Source of the DNA: Actinobacteria bacterium OK074
Lineage (GTDB): Bacteria; Actinomycetota; Actinomycetes; Streptomycetales; Streptomycetaceae
Assembly (NCBI GenBank): GCA_001298575.1
Contig: LJCV01000275.1
Location: 175,230 to 239,229, forward strand
Length of the DNA stretch: 64,000 nucleotides
Direction of reading: 5' to 3'
The position numbers and the translations under genes were made by a program. Within the stretch, counting starts at the first letter, position 1. Every line of letters starts with the position of its first letter. The notes beneath the pieces are model-generated. The model had not been told where the DNA came from. It made no database searches and saw only the letters and a program-made list of their open reading frames with translations. Below are positions 8,112-15,959 of this stretch, one piece after another.

Positions 8112-8354
8112 AGTTTCCCTTGGACGTTCGGGCAGTTGACGGAACACAGTCGGAGAGAGAGGGCATCGGGAACCGGCGAACGCGATTGTGGCGATGCGTT
8201 CGGGGGCGGTCAGCACTCCTGGTGGCGTGACGGCGCCTGCCGATTGAGCCCGCGGCCGTGGCCTGTCGGGAGTCCGCGGTAGCAGGGGGGCGAGTTCTTG
8301 TTGCCGGGGCGATGTTCACCCCGGTAGCGCCGTTGCCGGACGGGCTTCAGGGGT

Positions 8355-9740
8355 TCAGGTGGTGTCCGGGCTGGACGCGATGCTGTCTCCGCCGCCAGTG
8401 GTGGGGGCGATCGTGGAGAGCGTGGTCAGGTGGCGGCGGACCCGGTCGGCCTCGTGGGAGTCGATCGGGTCGTAGAGGGACAGGGCGGCGCGGAAGAGGG
8501 CGCCGGCCTCGTCGTAGTGTCCGGCGTCCTGGAGGGTCAGGCCGAGCAGGTCGCGGCTGCGGGCTTGCCACCGGGTCCAGCCCGCCTGGTCGCACTCCTC
8601 GACTGCTTGTCGGCCGGCCGCTTCACCGGCGTCCAGGCCACCGGCGGCGGCGTGCGCGCGGCCCAGCGCGGCCAGGGCCCGCATCGCGTCCAGGCGGTCA
8701 CCGGCCTCGATGAGGGTGGCGCGCGCCGCGGTCAGGATCCGGACCGCGGCGGCATCTCGGCCGAGGGCGGACAGGACCGGGCCCCGGCACACGTCGGTGA
8801 CGGCCACGCTGCGCCGGTGGGTGCGCTGCTGGGCCTCGGTGCGGCTGTTGCGGGTCAGCCGGAGACGGATGCCGCGGGCGCGGGCGAGGAAGGGCTCGGC
8901 GTCGGCGGGACGGCCCGCGTCGGCGTGGGTGGCGCCGATCTCGTGCAGGGCCTGCGCGATCGCGCGTTCGTCCCTGGCCTCACGGGCCCTGTGCAGGACC
9001 TTGTCGAATATGTCGGCCGCCTCGGTGTGGCGCCCGTAGCCGCGCAGGCCGATCCCCCAGGTGTTCAGGATCTCGGTCTCGGCGGCGCCGTTGTGGCAGC
9101 GGCGGGCGGCGCCGAGGGCGCGTTCGTGCGTCTCGAACCACAGCGGGTAGTCGTGGGTGGCGCGCAGCAGCGGCCACAGGGCGTGGGCCAGCTGCCAGAC
9201 CATGGCGTCCAGACCCGCGGTGTCCGCGGTGCGGACCGCGGCGAGCAGGTTGTCACGCTGGGCCTGAAGCCATGCCAGTGCCGCCTCCTCCTGGGCGAGA
9301 TCGACCGGGTCGGCCGGAACGTGGAGGTATTCGCGCTCCAGCGCGCAGTGGGTGGGCGTGAGGGTGTGTTCCGCGGCGGTGCTCGTGTGGAGGTAGTAGT
9401 CCAGCGCCCGGCGCCGCAGGTCCGGCAGCGGTTCACCGGCCGGTGCGCCCGTCCGGCGGGCGTAGTGGTCGCGGGCGTGCGCGCGGACGGAGTCGGGGAC
9501 GCGGTAGACGCGTCCGCGGACGAGGACGGCGGCGGGGCGGGTGGGTGCCGGTTCCAGCAGGCCCGCCGTGCTCAGGGTCTGGAGGTGCTCCTGGGCCAGG
9601 GACGGAGACAGGGTGCAGACGGCCGCGGCGAACGCGACGTCGACATCCAGCGGGAAGGAAATGCCCAGGGTCTCGTAGACGCGGGCGGGTTCGGGCGGCA
9701 GCTGGTCATAGATGTCATCGATGGGCACGTTGACTGTCAC
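8355..9740 (-). CDS. Tetratricopeptide-repeat regulator with an N-terminal winged-helix-like region
   Basis: This 461-aa protein resembles the C-terminal part of AfsR/SARP-type or STAND regulators. Residues about 15-100 look like a winged helix (ETLGISFPLDVDVAFAAAVC, SLAQEHLQTLSTAGLLE, YRVPDSVRAHARDHY). The rest is a run of TPR helices (for example ALHEIGATHADAGRPADAEP and LGRAHAAAGGLDAGEA). No NB-ARC ATPase or SARP DNA-binding domain is present, so it may be a cut-down partner protein. It is a single gene with 138-bp and 280-bp gaps on either side. Confidence 0.65.
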   Translation of the reverse strand: MTVNVPIDDIYDQLPPEPARVYETLGISFPLDVDVAFAAAVCTLSPSLAQEHLQTLSTAGLLEPAPTRPAAVLVRGRVYRVPDSVRAHARDHYARRTGAPAGEPLPDLRRRALDYYLHTSTAAEHTLTPTHCALEREYLHVPADPVDLAQEEAALAWLQAQRDNLLAAVRTADTAGLDAMVWQLAHALWPLLRATHDYPLWFETHERALGAARRCHNGAAETEILNTWGIGLRGYGRHTEAADIFDKVLHRAREARDERAIAQALHEIGATHADAGRPADAEPFLARARGIRLRLTRNSRTEAQQRTHRRSVAVTDVCRGPVLSALGRDAAAVRILTAARATLIEAGDRLDAMRALAALGRAHAAAGGLDAGEAAGRQAVEECDQAGWTRWQARSRDLLGLTLQDAGHYDEAGALFRAALSLYDPIDSHEADRVRRHLTTLSTIAPTTGGGDSIASSPDTT

Positions 9741-9911
9741 GTGCGTCTCCTCTGTGTACTACGGGTTGGTGTTTCGGTTTGCGAGCCGGCTCCGGAGCGC
9801 GTGCCGGTCCGGGACTCCCTTGGGTGCTCCGCCCGCGGTCGGGACGGTCACGTCCTGTTCGCGGCCGGTCGGCTGCTTGCTTCGCCGCAGAGCGAGGCCG
9901 GGCTGTTGGGG

Positions 9912-9955
9912 GCCTGCCCCCGGCGTTGGCCGAGCACGGGGTGCCGGGGGCAGGC
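9912..9955. terminator. Hairpin between the TPR and Nudix genes
   Basis: Perfect 13-bp arms GCCTGCCCCCGGC and GCCGGGGGCAGGC face each other across an 18-bp loop. It lies 66 bp below the stop of the minus-strand Nudix gene, as expected for its terminator. The rest of the 9741-10020 gap shows no gene. Confidence 0.6.
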
Positions 9956-10020
9956 GTTCAAGAAGCGGAGTTGATCGCTGTGTCCGCTCCGGGGCGCGGA
10001 TCGATGGGCCGGGCAGAGGA

Positions 10021-10524
10021 TTACGCGGCCGGGTCCTCTCTGTACTGCGGTATGCCGAGGAGCAATTCCGCGAACTGCCCGCTGTCGGCGGCCGTGAGAC
10101 ATTGCTCGATGCGCCGCAGGGCGTGGTCGACGGCGAGGTCGCCCACCTCGGCACGCTCGGCCCAGCGTGCTTCGCCCAGGCGGCCGGACTCGGTGACCAC
10201 CGGATCGGCATCACCGGGGATGTCCACCCGGTAGACGTAGTTGGTGCCTTCGCAGTGCTGTCCCGGCTGCTCCGGGACATGGTCGACGACGAGGAGACGG
10301 CCGGCGGTCGCCCGAAGGGTCAGCCGCTCGGCGAGCAGGCGGCTGAGGGCACGGCGGGGGAGTTCGTTGGCGGCGGCCGAACCTCCCGGTAGTCCCCACT
10401 CGGAGACGGCCGCCAGGTACGGGCGGCTGACCATGAGGATCTGCGTGCCCCTCGTGATGAGGGCGAGGGCTCCCACGCGGCGGGGCGGCGGGTCCTGGAA
10501 CCAGTCCTGTGTCTCGTTGGGCAT
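10021..10524 (-). CDS. Nudix-fold protein with a degenerate Nudix box
   Basis: The ATG at 10524 (MPNETQDWFQDPPP) has GGGAG 5 bp upstream and yields 167 aa. The core reads LALITRGTQILMVSRPY, then EWGLPGGSAAANE and RRALSRLLAERLTL. Against the consensus GX5EX7REUXEEXGU, the first Glu and the Arg are kept, but the second and third box glutamates are Leu and Arg and the late Gly is Thr. Hydrolase activity is therefore doubtful; it may bind a nucleotide instead. The frame stays open upstream to a GTG at 10791 that overlaps the preceding gene's stop, so a longer form of up to 256 aa is possible. Confidence 0.65.
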   Translation of the reverse strand: MPNETQDWFQDPPPRRVGALALITRGTQILMVSRPYLAAVSEWGLPGGSAAANELPRRALSRLLAERLTLRATAGRLLVVDHVPEQPGQHCEGTNYVYRVDIPGDADPVVTESGRLGEARWAERAEVGDLAVDHALRRIEQCLTAADSGQFAELLLGIPQYREDPAA

Positions 10525-10787
10525 GACGCTCCCTGGTCTCGATGTTGGCGGTGGTGGACCCGGTGCCGCAGTTCGACAACTGCCTCGCCGGGAGTCGTGG
10601 TTGTGTCCGTGTGCCGTGGTGCGTCCGCCCATCGCGATGCTCCACGGGGCAGTGGGCCAGAGCGGGTTTGTGTTCCTGAGATCCCTTCCGGCGTGGGCAC
10701 CGGCAGCGGTTTGGTCCGGGGGATCACTCTCGTTCTCCGCGTGCACCAGGAGCAGCTGTTCGATGCGGTCGTGGACGGCCGTCATGC

Positions 10788-11078
10788 TCACGTCTTGACC
10801 TGGGTGGCGGGCGGTAGCGCGGAGCGTGGAGATGGTTGGGCGGGTCCTGCTGTCTGGAGGGTGCGGACGTAGGGGAGTTCGGCGATCCGCATGACGGGCG
10901 GGCTGACGGCGCTCCCCAGGTACGGTGCCGCGGCGGCGGCGCCGAGCAGCAGTGCGCCGAACAGGCGGCCGTGGCCGCTGGAGACGGCCGGGCCATGTCT
11001 GCTGTCCGGTGCCCGTGGCGCGGGCACGTCGTGGTGCGCCGGTTCGGCCGTGGTGCGGGCGGCGTCATCGTCGGACAT
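10788..11078 (-). CDS. Small membrane-anchored protein downstream of a CPBP protease
   Basis: The protein is 96 aa and starts at ATG 11078 (MSDDDAARTTAEPAHHDVPA), 14 bp inside the end of the CPBP gene, so translation is probably coupled. An acidic and Pro-rich head is followed by one hydrophobic stretch (LFGALLLGAAAAAPYLGSAV, about residues 38-57) and a polar tail. I do not recognise the family. Its position directly after a membrane protease suggests a partner or substrate of that enzyme, which is inference only. Confidence 0.55.
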   Translation of the reverse strand: MSDDDAARTTAEPAHHDVPAPRAPDSRHGPAVSSGHGRLFGALLLGAAAAAPYLGSAVSPPVMRIAELPYVRTLQTAGPAQPSPRSALPPATQVKT

Positions 11079-12252
11079 CCGTGTCCTCCGGCGCGATATC
11101 CGTGCTCTCCGGGGCCGCCACGGCGTTTTTGGCGTCTCCGTCCGTCCATCCGAAGAACCCGATGGGGCCGCGTGCTCCGAGGACCCCGATCGTGCAGAGC
11201 ACGACGAGTACACCCGTGGCCAGAACCTGGCCCGCCAACGGCAGGTACCAGCTGCCGCTGTTGACGAGGTCCCAGGCGGCGTGGCTGATCATCAGCGGCA
11301 GCAGCAGCCGGTGGCTCAGGTAGAGGCGGACACGCAGGACGGCCCAGAGGGCGAACGTGAGAGCGGGGATTCCCGCGTAGCCGTGCAGCAGCACCTCGAT
11401 GACGGCGATGACGGCGTAGATCTGCCAGGCGGGCCGCCGGGCCGCGGCCAGCAGCGTGACGGTGGCCCCCAGGACCACGACGTCTTCCATGGCCACCGCG
11501 CGCACCACCTCCACGGCCAGCTGTGCGGGGGTGTGGATCCCCAGCGTGGTCATCTGGTCCTGGTGCATGACCAGCCCGGTGCTCTGTACTGCGCCGGTCA
11601 CCAGGCCGTTGAGGAGGATGCCGAGCAGGCAGCAGATGACGCCCTGTCCCGTGACCACGAGGAAGGGCCACAGGCCCGGCCGCGTGCACAGCCCCCGCAG
11701 GAACGCCCGGGCGGGCGGGTGCCTGTCCGGGCCGGACGGCCGGTGCCCGGCGACGGGCGGTGCGGGAGGAGCGCCGGGCGTAAGACCGTTCGCGCGGGTG
11801 ACTTCCCAGGCCAGCCATGCCAGGCCCAGTTCGTAGAGCGCGCCCCCCGGTTCGTACAGGCGGCCCCCGGCCATGAGCGCCGACACAGCGGTGATACCGA
11901 GCGCGGCAGCACCGGCCGTCTGCCCCGCCCGGTGGCGCCGGGACAGCCGGTCGCGGGCGGCCCGGACGGTCACCGCACGCACAAGCCAGTACAGGACGAG
12001 AATCGCCCCCGTCTTGGACCCGATGCTCACGGCTCGCTCGGCGGCGGGCGGGATGTGCGCACCGGCCATCCCCGCGAACTCCATCGCGCCCAGGGCCATG
12101 GAGGGACCGACAGCGAGCAGCAGCAGGCCCGCCGCCGAGACGAGCGGGCGGCCCTGCTCGGGCGGGCGGCCCGTCTGCGGAAGGGATGAAGGCGAGCCCG
12201 CCGCGCACTCGCCCGATAACGTGTCGGGGCCTTTGGTGGCCTTTATGTCCAT
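11065..12252 (-). CDS. CPBP/CAAX-like intramembrane protease homologue
   Basis: The gene encodes 395 aa from ATG 12252 (MDIKATKGPD), with about eight hydrophobic segments. The CPBP (Abi/CAAX) core lies in the C-terminal half. Motif 1 is AVAMEDVVVLGA, with ED in place of the usual EE pair. Motif 2 is LLHGYAG, with the histidine after a membrane helix. Motif 3 is ISHAAWDLVN. Family members are membrane metalloproteases used in CAAX processing, bacteriocin immunity or regulation. The ED variant may weaken zinc or water activation. It heads a short operon with the small membrane protein and perhaps the Nudix-like gene. Confidence 0.7.
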   Translation of the reverse strand: MDIKATKGPDTLSGECAAGSPSSLPQTGRPPEQGRPLVSAAGLLLLAVGPSMALGAMEFAGMAGAHIPPAAERAVSIGSKTGAILVLYWLVRAVTVRAARDRLSRRHRAGQTAGAAALGITAVSALMAGGRLYEPGGALYELGLAWLAWEVTRANGLTPGAPPAPPVAGHRPSGPDRHPPARAFLRGLCTRPGLWPFLVVTGQGVICCLLGILLNGLVTGAVQSTGLVMHQDQMTTLGIHTPAQLAVEVVRAVAMEDVVVLGATVTLLAAARRPAWQIYAVIAVIEVLLHGYAGIPALTFALWAVLRVRLYLSHRLLLPLMISHAAWDLVNSGSWYLPLAGQVLATGVLVVLCTIGVLGARGPIGFFGWTDGDAKNAVAAPESTDIAPEDTDVRR

Positions 12253-12323
12253 ATCCTCGAATGCTGTTCCGGTAAGTCCTGCGCGCCAGGGATGCGTCGG
12301 ATCGCGCAGGGAGATTGGTGTGG

Positions 12324-12491
12324 CCTTTCGTTTCCCCGGATCACCGTCACAAGTCCCGGGGAAACGAAGGGGGGTTGGAAGGGTGTCGGGTGGTTCCCCG
12401 CCGCCGACGGGGGAGGCCCGGGTGGGCCCGGTGGCAGGGAGCGCGGACCCGCGCGCGGCAGCAGGGAATGGACGGTGCTGTCGCGCGCGGG
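12324..12491. repeat. Three-hairpin intergenic module, copy A
   Basis: Three stem-loops fill the gap after the GntR-like gene stop. They are 12448-12491 (CCCGCGCGCGGCAGCA paired with TGCTGTCGCGCGCGGG), 12395-12414 (TCCCCGCCGCCGACGGGGGA) and 12324-12370 (CCTTTCGTTTCCCCGG with CCGGGGAAACGAAGG). The same order, spacing and much of the sequence recur at 15799-15956. Hairpin 12448-12491 begins 2 bp after the stop codon and should act as a terminator. Confidence 0.75.
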
Positions 12492-12493
12492 AG

Positions 12494-13102
12494 TCAGGTG
12501 GCCGCGGTGGGGTCAGCGGCAGGCGAAGGCGCGGGGAACGCATCGGCGGCCCTACGGACAGTCCAGATCGAGCGGCCGGTGAACGCGGCGATGTCGTGCA
12601 CGGTTGCACCGCGGTGAAGTGCTCGCCTGACCGCCGTGGAAAAGCGGGCCGCCTCGTCGTTTGTCAGCCGCTCGGCGGAGGTGACCGCGGGCAGCGCACG
12701 CAGTTCCTTCTTCCACCTCTCGGCCCGGGCGGCCTTGGGGGACGGCGTGGCCGGCAGCGCGGCGGGATCATCGGGATCGATCACGTAGCTGCCGACCGAG
12801 AGCTTCGTGCCGATGAGACCGGCAGAGACCAGCCGCCTGGTCACGTGCAAGATCACATGGAGTGTGGCGCCGAGTTCGGCCACGAGCGCGGTATGGGCGG
12901 GAAACCAGGAGCGGACGGGATAGGTGCCGTCGGCCAGCCTTTCGCACAGGAGTGCCTCCACCCGTTTGATGTCGGCCTGCACCGGTGTCTCTCGCTCGCG
13001 CCGGCCTACGGCAGCCCGGTTCGGCGTCGTTCTGCGTGCGCCCTCGCGTCCGCGCCGGGCGCGGACAGGCCGTTCACGGGGGCGCCGGGAGATGTCAGGC
13101 AC
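12494..13102 (-). CDS. GntR-like winged-helix regulator
   Basis: The GTG at 13102 overlaps the preceding gene's stop by 8 bp (GTGCCTGA), giving 202 aa. Residues about 40-110 resemble a GntR winged helix: IKRVEALLCERLADGTYPV, FPAHTALVAELGAT, VTRRLVSAGLIGTKLSVGSY. The C-terminal third contains a second helix-turn-helix-like stretch (ALHRGATVHDIAAFTGRSIW) rather than an effector domain. It is the last gene of the peptide/CPBP/GS-like cassette and probably controls it. The module A terminator follows immediately. Confidence 0.65.
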   Translation of the reverse strand: MPDISRRPRERPVRARRGREGARRTTPNRAAVGRRERETPVQADIKRVEALLCERLADGTYPVRSWFPAHTALVAELGATLHVILHVTRRLVSAGLIGTKLSVGSYVIDPDDPAALPATPSPKAARAERWKKELRALPAVTSAERLTNDEAARFSTAVRRALHRGATVHDIAAFTGRSIWTVRRAADAFPAPSPAADPTAAT

Positions 13103-14483
13103 GGTCGAACCCCCGCATCCGCTCGATGTCGGGGACCTGCCAGCGGACGTGATCGGCCTCCTGCCGTGCCGCCTGGACATAGTGCTCTACGACGTGCTTG
13201 CCCAGGGCGCGTCGGGCGAGCGTGCTGGCTTCGAAGGCGGCGACGGCCTCGGCCAGGTCGCGGGGGACGGGCCGGGGACGGGTGTCGGGGTAGGCGTCGT
13301 GCTCCGACGATGGCGGAAGGGCGGGCTGTTCGGTCAGACCGTGGCAGATCGCGGCCAGGGAAGCGGTGGCGGCGAGGTAGGGGCTGGCGTCCGCGCCTGC
13401 TGTCCGGACTTCCAGATGGCGGCCGGGGCCCTCCCCCGCGATCCGGACCGCGCACGTGCGGTTGTCGAAGCCCCAGGAGAAGTTGGTGGGCGCGAACGAG
13501 TAGGGGAGGTAGCGCCGGTAGGCGTTGTCCCCCCACGCGTAGAGCGGCGCGAGGTGCGGCAGGCAGCAGATGAGCCCGGCGACCGCATTTCTCAGCGGGT
13601 CCGGCAGGCTGCGGCCGGGATCCGGGGTGTCCGGCGGGGCGGCGAAGGCGTTGTGTCCGTTCTGCCACAGGGACAGGCGCAGGTGCAGGCCGTTGACGAC
13701 GCCGGTCTCCGGGGCGGCCATGAACGACGGTGTCATCCTGCGGCAGGCGGCGATTGCCAGTGCGGCGTGCCGGTAGACGGTGTGCGCGTCGCACACGCTC
13801 ATCGCCTCGCCGTGGGGAAAAGTGAACCCGATCTGCCCCGGGGTGGAATACGTGCTGACCGACTCCACGGGCGCCGCGGCGTCCTGCAACGTCTGTTCCA
13901 GGTCGTCGAGACAGGCGGTGAGGTCCTGCGGGTGGCTGAGGGAGTGGTCGTCGGCGTCGGAGAAGACGGGGCGCAGGAACTGATACCGCTCGGCACGCAA
14001 CTGCTGCGGGGTGCCGTGGTAGAGCACCATCGTGCTGTGCAGCCCGGCCTTCACCTCGAATCCCAGGCGGCGCAGGCGGCCGATCTGGTCCCGGAGCATC
14101 TGGCGGGGAGCGGCATCGACCGGCGTGCCGTCGGAGTGGAGGAGGTCGCCGTGGACCAGCGCGGTACCGGGGTCGTGGGGCAGGTGGCGGATCGTGTCCA
14201 GGTCGGGCTGCACGAGCAGCTCGCCCAATCCGGTGTCCCAGGGCAGCCCGGTGCTGTTGAGAGGCGTCATGTCGGGGTCGGCGGCCACGACGGGGCCGGA
14301 CCCCCGCGCCCCCACCGCCTGCTGCACGAACACACGGGCGTTGATCCGTTTGCCCCGGAGCCGGCCGCTCAGGTCGGGCACGCCCAGCAGCACGGTGGTG
14401 ACTCGACGGCCGCCCACGGCCTTCTTCAGCTCGTCCACCGTCAACAACCCGGACGGCAGGAGCGTGAACGCTCTGTCAGGCAT
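13095..14483 (-). CDS. Glutamine synthetase-like protein with altered metal site
   Basis: This 462-aa protein starts at ATG 14483 and overlaps the preceding CPBP gene by 8 bp (ATGCCTGA). Clear GS-fold landmarks are DLSGRLRGKRI, FPHGEAMS, FMAAPETGVVNGLHLRLSLW, DNAYRRYLPYSFAPTNFSW and LEVRTAGADASPYLAA. The His of the GxH loop and the Glu of LEVR are kept. The GxExE pair, however, reads GLHST, and the two glutamates flanking GQ in the second metal motif are Thr and Gly (TYSTPGQIG). Most n1/n2 metal ligands therefore look lost. It may use a different chemistry or be a binding protein. Known relatives ligate glutamate to amines. Confidence 0.75.
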   Translation of the reverse strand: MPDRAFTLLPSGLLTVDELKKAVGGRRVTTVLLGVPDLSGRLRGKRINARVFVQQAVGARGSGPVVAADPDMTPLNSTGLPWDTGLGELLVQPDLDTIRHLPHDPGTALVHGDLLHSDGTPVDAAPRQMLRDQIGRLRRLGFEVKAGLHSTMVLYHGTPQQLRAERYQFLRPVFSDADDHSLSHPQDLTACLDDLEQTLQDAAAPVESVSTYSTPGQIGFTFPHGEAMSVCDAHTVYRHAALAIAACRRMTPSFMAAPETGVVNGLHLRLSLWQNGHNAFAAPPDTPDPGRSLPDPLRNAVAGLICCLPHLAPLYAWGDNAYRRYLPYSFAPTNFSWGFDNRTCAVRIAGEGPGRHLEVRTAGADASPYLAATASLAAICHGLTEQPALPPSSEHDAYPDTRPRPVPRDLAEAVAAFEASTLARRALGKHVVEHYVQAARQEADHVRWQVPDIERMRGFDRA

Positions 14484-15573
14484 GCTCGGTCTCCCGGCTG
14501 TGATCACGGAGGTCTTTAGGTACGGACGGGGCGGCAGGCCCGGGGCGTGCGGGGGAGGCCGGCGTCAGGATGCTGAGGACGGCGAGGACGGCGAGGGTGG
14601 CTATGGCGCCCCAGGCGCACAGCACGGCCAGCGGGCGCATCCAGGGCCCCAGGTAGACGGTGGCCAGGTCGTACGCCAGGTGCGCGGCGACCAGGGGCAG
14701 GATGCGCCGGTAACGGCAGTACAGGGCGGCGCACGCGACACCCAGGACGACCACGCCGAGGGTGAGGGACAGGCCCAGATACAGATGCGGCAGTGCCCTC
14801 ATCAGCGCGCTGGCCAGGAGGATTTCCCACAACGGGCGGCGGGCGAGCAGCAGGATGGTCGCAACAGCCGCGGTCACCACGATCTCCTCGACCACGGCCG
14901 ACCACAGGATCTGGGTGAGGAAGGCGCTCATGCCGCCCGCCGAGGCCGCGGTCGTCTGATCCTGCCGGGGCGCAGGGGCGGGCAGGTGGGACAGGGCGGT
15001 CAGCAGGAAGTAGGTCAGGGAGAAGACGAGGGCTGCCAGCGCGGAGACCTGCACGCTCTCCGCCGTGGCCGTACGGCCACGACCGCGCGGCGGGGTCCGC
15101 GCCAGCCACCGGTCCGGGGCGATGCCGTGGCTGGAGCACACCTCCGCGGCCAGCCACAGGTACAAGCCGATCTCGGCCGCCGGGCCGACGACTCCGGCCG
15201 CCGGGCCGGGCATCCACCCTTGCGCGTCCGCCCCGGCCACGGCGAGCAGGAGTACACAGCCCATGATCCGCAATGCCTTGCCGGTCTGCCGCATCAGCGC
15301 ACTGTCGTCCAGCAGGGCCAGCAGCCACACGGCCGCGGCCCCGGCCCCGAGGATCTCCAGCCACACCCCCACCGGCCAGTGAATCCACCAGGCGGGCACG
15401 GCGATGCCGTACAGGCCCAGAACAGTGCCCAGGGCGCTGAACAGGTACGGGGCGGCGACGGCCGTGTAGATCCCGAGAACCGCCGTGTAGGCGCCCGCGG
15501 TGGTGAAACTCCCGCTCCGCAGCTGCCGCCACACGGTACGCGGCGGGGTGATGACGATCGTCTGGTCAGACAC
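14476..15573 (-). CDS. CPBP/CAAX-like intramembrane protease homologue
   Basis: The GTG at 15573 has GGGAGGA 6 bp upstream and gives 365 aa with about eight membrane helices. The CPBP motifs are intact: SAVVEEIVVTAAV (the EE pair), ALPHLYLGLS and AAHLAYDLATVY. It resembles the CPBP gene at 11065-12252 in layout, including a paired RRPLWEI/RRPAWQI loop after motif 1, so the two are likely paralogues. Its start overlaps the stop of the 56-aa upstream ORF by 8 bp (GTGTCTGA), and its end overlaps the GS-like gene. Membrane-embedded cleavage of a small partner is plausible. Confidence 0.7.
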   Translation of the reverse strand: MSDQTIVITPPRTVWRQLRSGSFTTAGAYTAVLGIYTAVAAPYLFSALGTVLGLYGIAVPAWWIHWPVGVWLEILGAGAAAVWLLALLDDSALMRQTGKALRIMGCVLLLAVAGADAQGWMPGPAAGVVGPAAEIGLYLWLAAEVCSSHGIAPDRWLARTPPRGRGRTATAESVQVSALAALVFSLTYFLLTALSHLPAPAPRQDQTTAASAGGMSAFLTQILWSAVVEEIVVTAAVATILLLARRPLWEILLASALMRALPHLYLGLSLTLGVVVLGVACAALYCRYRRILPLVAAHLAYDLATVYLGPWMRPLAVLCAWGAIATLAVLAVLSILTPASPARPGPAAPSVPKDLRDHSRETEHA

Positions 15574-15736
15574 AGACGTCCTCCCGCCTCGCCGTGGCGG
15601 CTGCCGCGCACAAGGACCGGAGCGCCGCGTACCCCGGATTCTGTGCGTCGGCCCGGCGTACGGGTAAGCGGGTGCAGGAAGAGGGACCGGGTGTCCGCAG
15701 GGCGGACGTCTTGCCCGGTATGGGGCCAGTGGCCAT
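15566..15736 (-). CDS. 56-aa cysteine-containing peptide, first gene of the CPBP/GS-like cassette
   Basis: The ATG at 15736 lies 7 bp after AAGGA. The peptide opens MATGPIPGKTSALRTPGPSS and has three cysteines (residues 21, 43, 55), eight arginines and a small hydrophobic patch (AALRSLCAAAATA). It has no clear signal peptide. Its stop overlaps the next gene's start by 8 bp, the same NTGNCTGA-type overlap seen at the two following junctions, so it is very likely translated. Precursor peptide, toxin, or leader for translational coupling are all possible. Confidence 0.5.
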   Translation of the reverse strand: MATGPIPGKTSALRTPGPSSCTRLPVRRADAQNPGYAALRSLCAAAATARREDVCV

Positions 15737-15798
15737 GCACAGTCCTTGGAAAGGGGGCGGTCTTGCGGGCGACATGCCCGCACAGCGTGGTCGGGCGG

Positions 15799-15956
15799 CC
15801 CTTCGCCTCCCGGGGCCACCGTCCGGTCCCGCGAGGCGAAGGGTGTTCGGGGTGACGCTCCCCGCCGCCGACGGGGGATGCCCGAATGGGCTCCGGCGGC
15901 GGCGAGCGCGGCCCGCGTGCGGCAGTCGGGAATGGATGGTGCCTGCCGCGCGCGGG
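15799..15956. repeat. Three-hairpin intergenic module, copy B
   Basis: This copy has stem-loops at 15912-15956 (CCCGCGTGCGGCAG with CTGCCGCGCGCGGG), 15859-15878 (the same 20-mer as in copy A) and 15799-15843 (CCCTTCGCCTC with GAGGCGAAGGG). It begins 3 bp after the acyl-CoA-dehydrogenase-like stop. In the third hairpin the arms differ from copy A but stay complementary, so structure is kept while sequence changes. Confidence 0.75.
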
Positions 15957-15959
15957 AGT

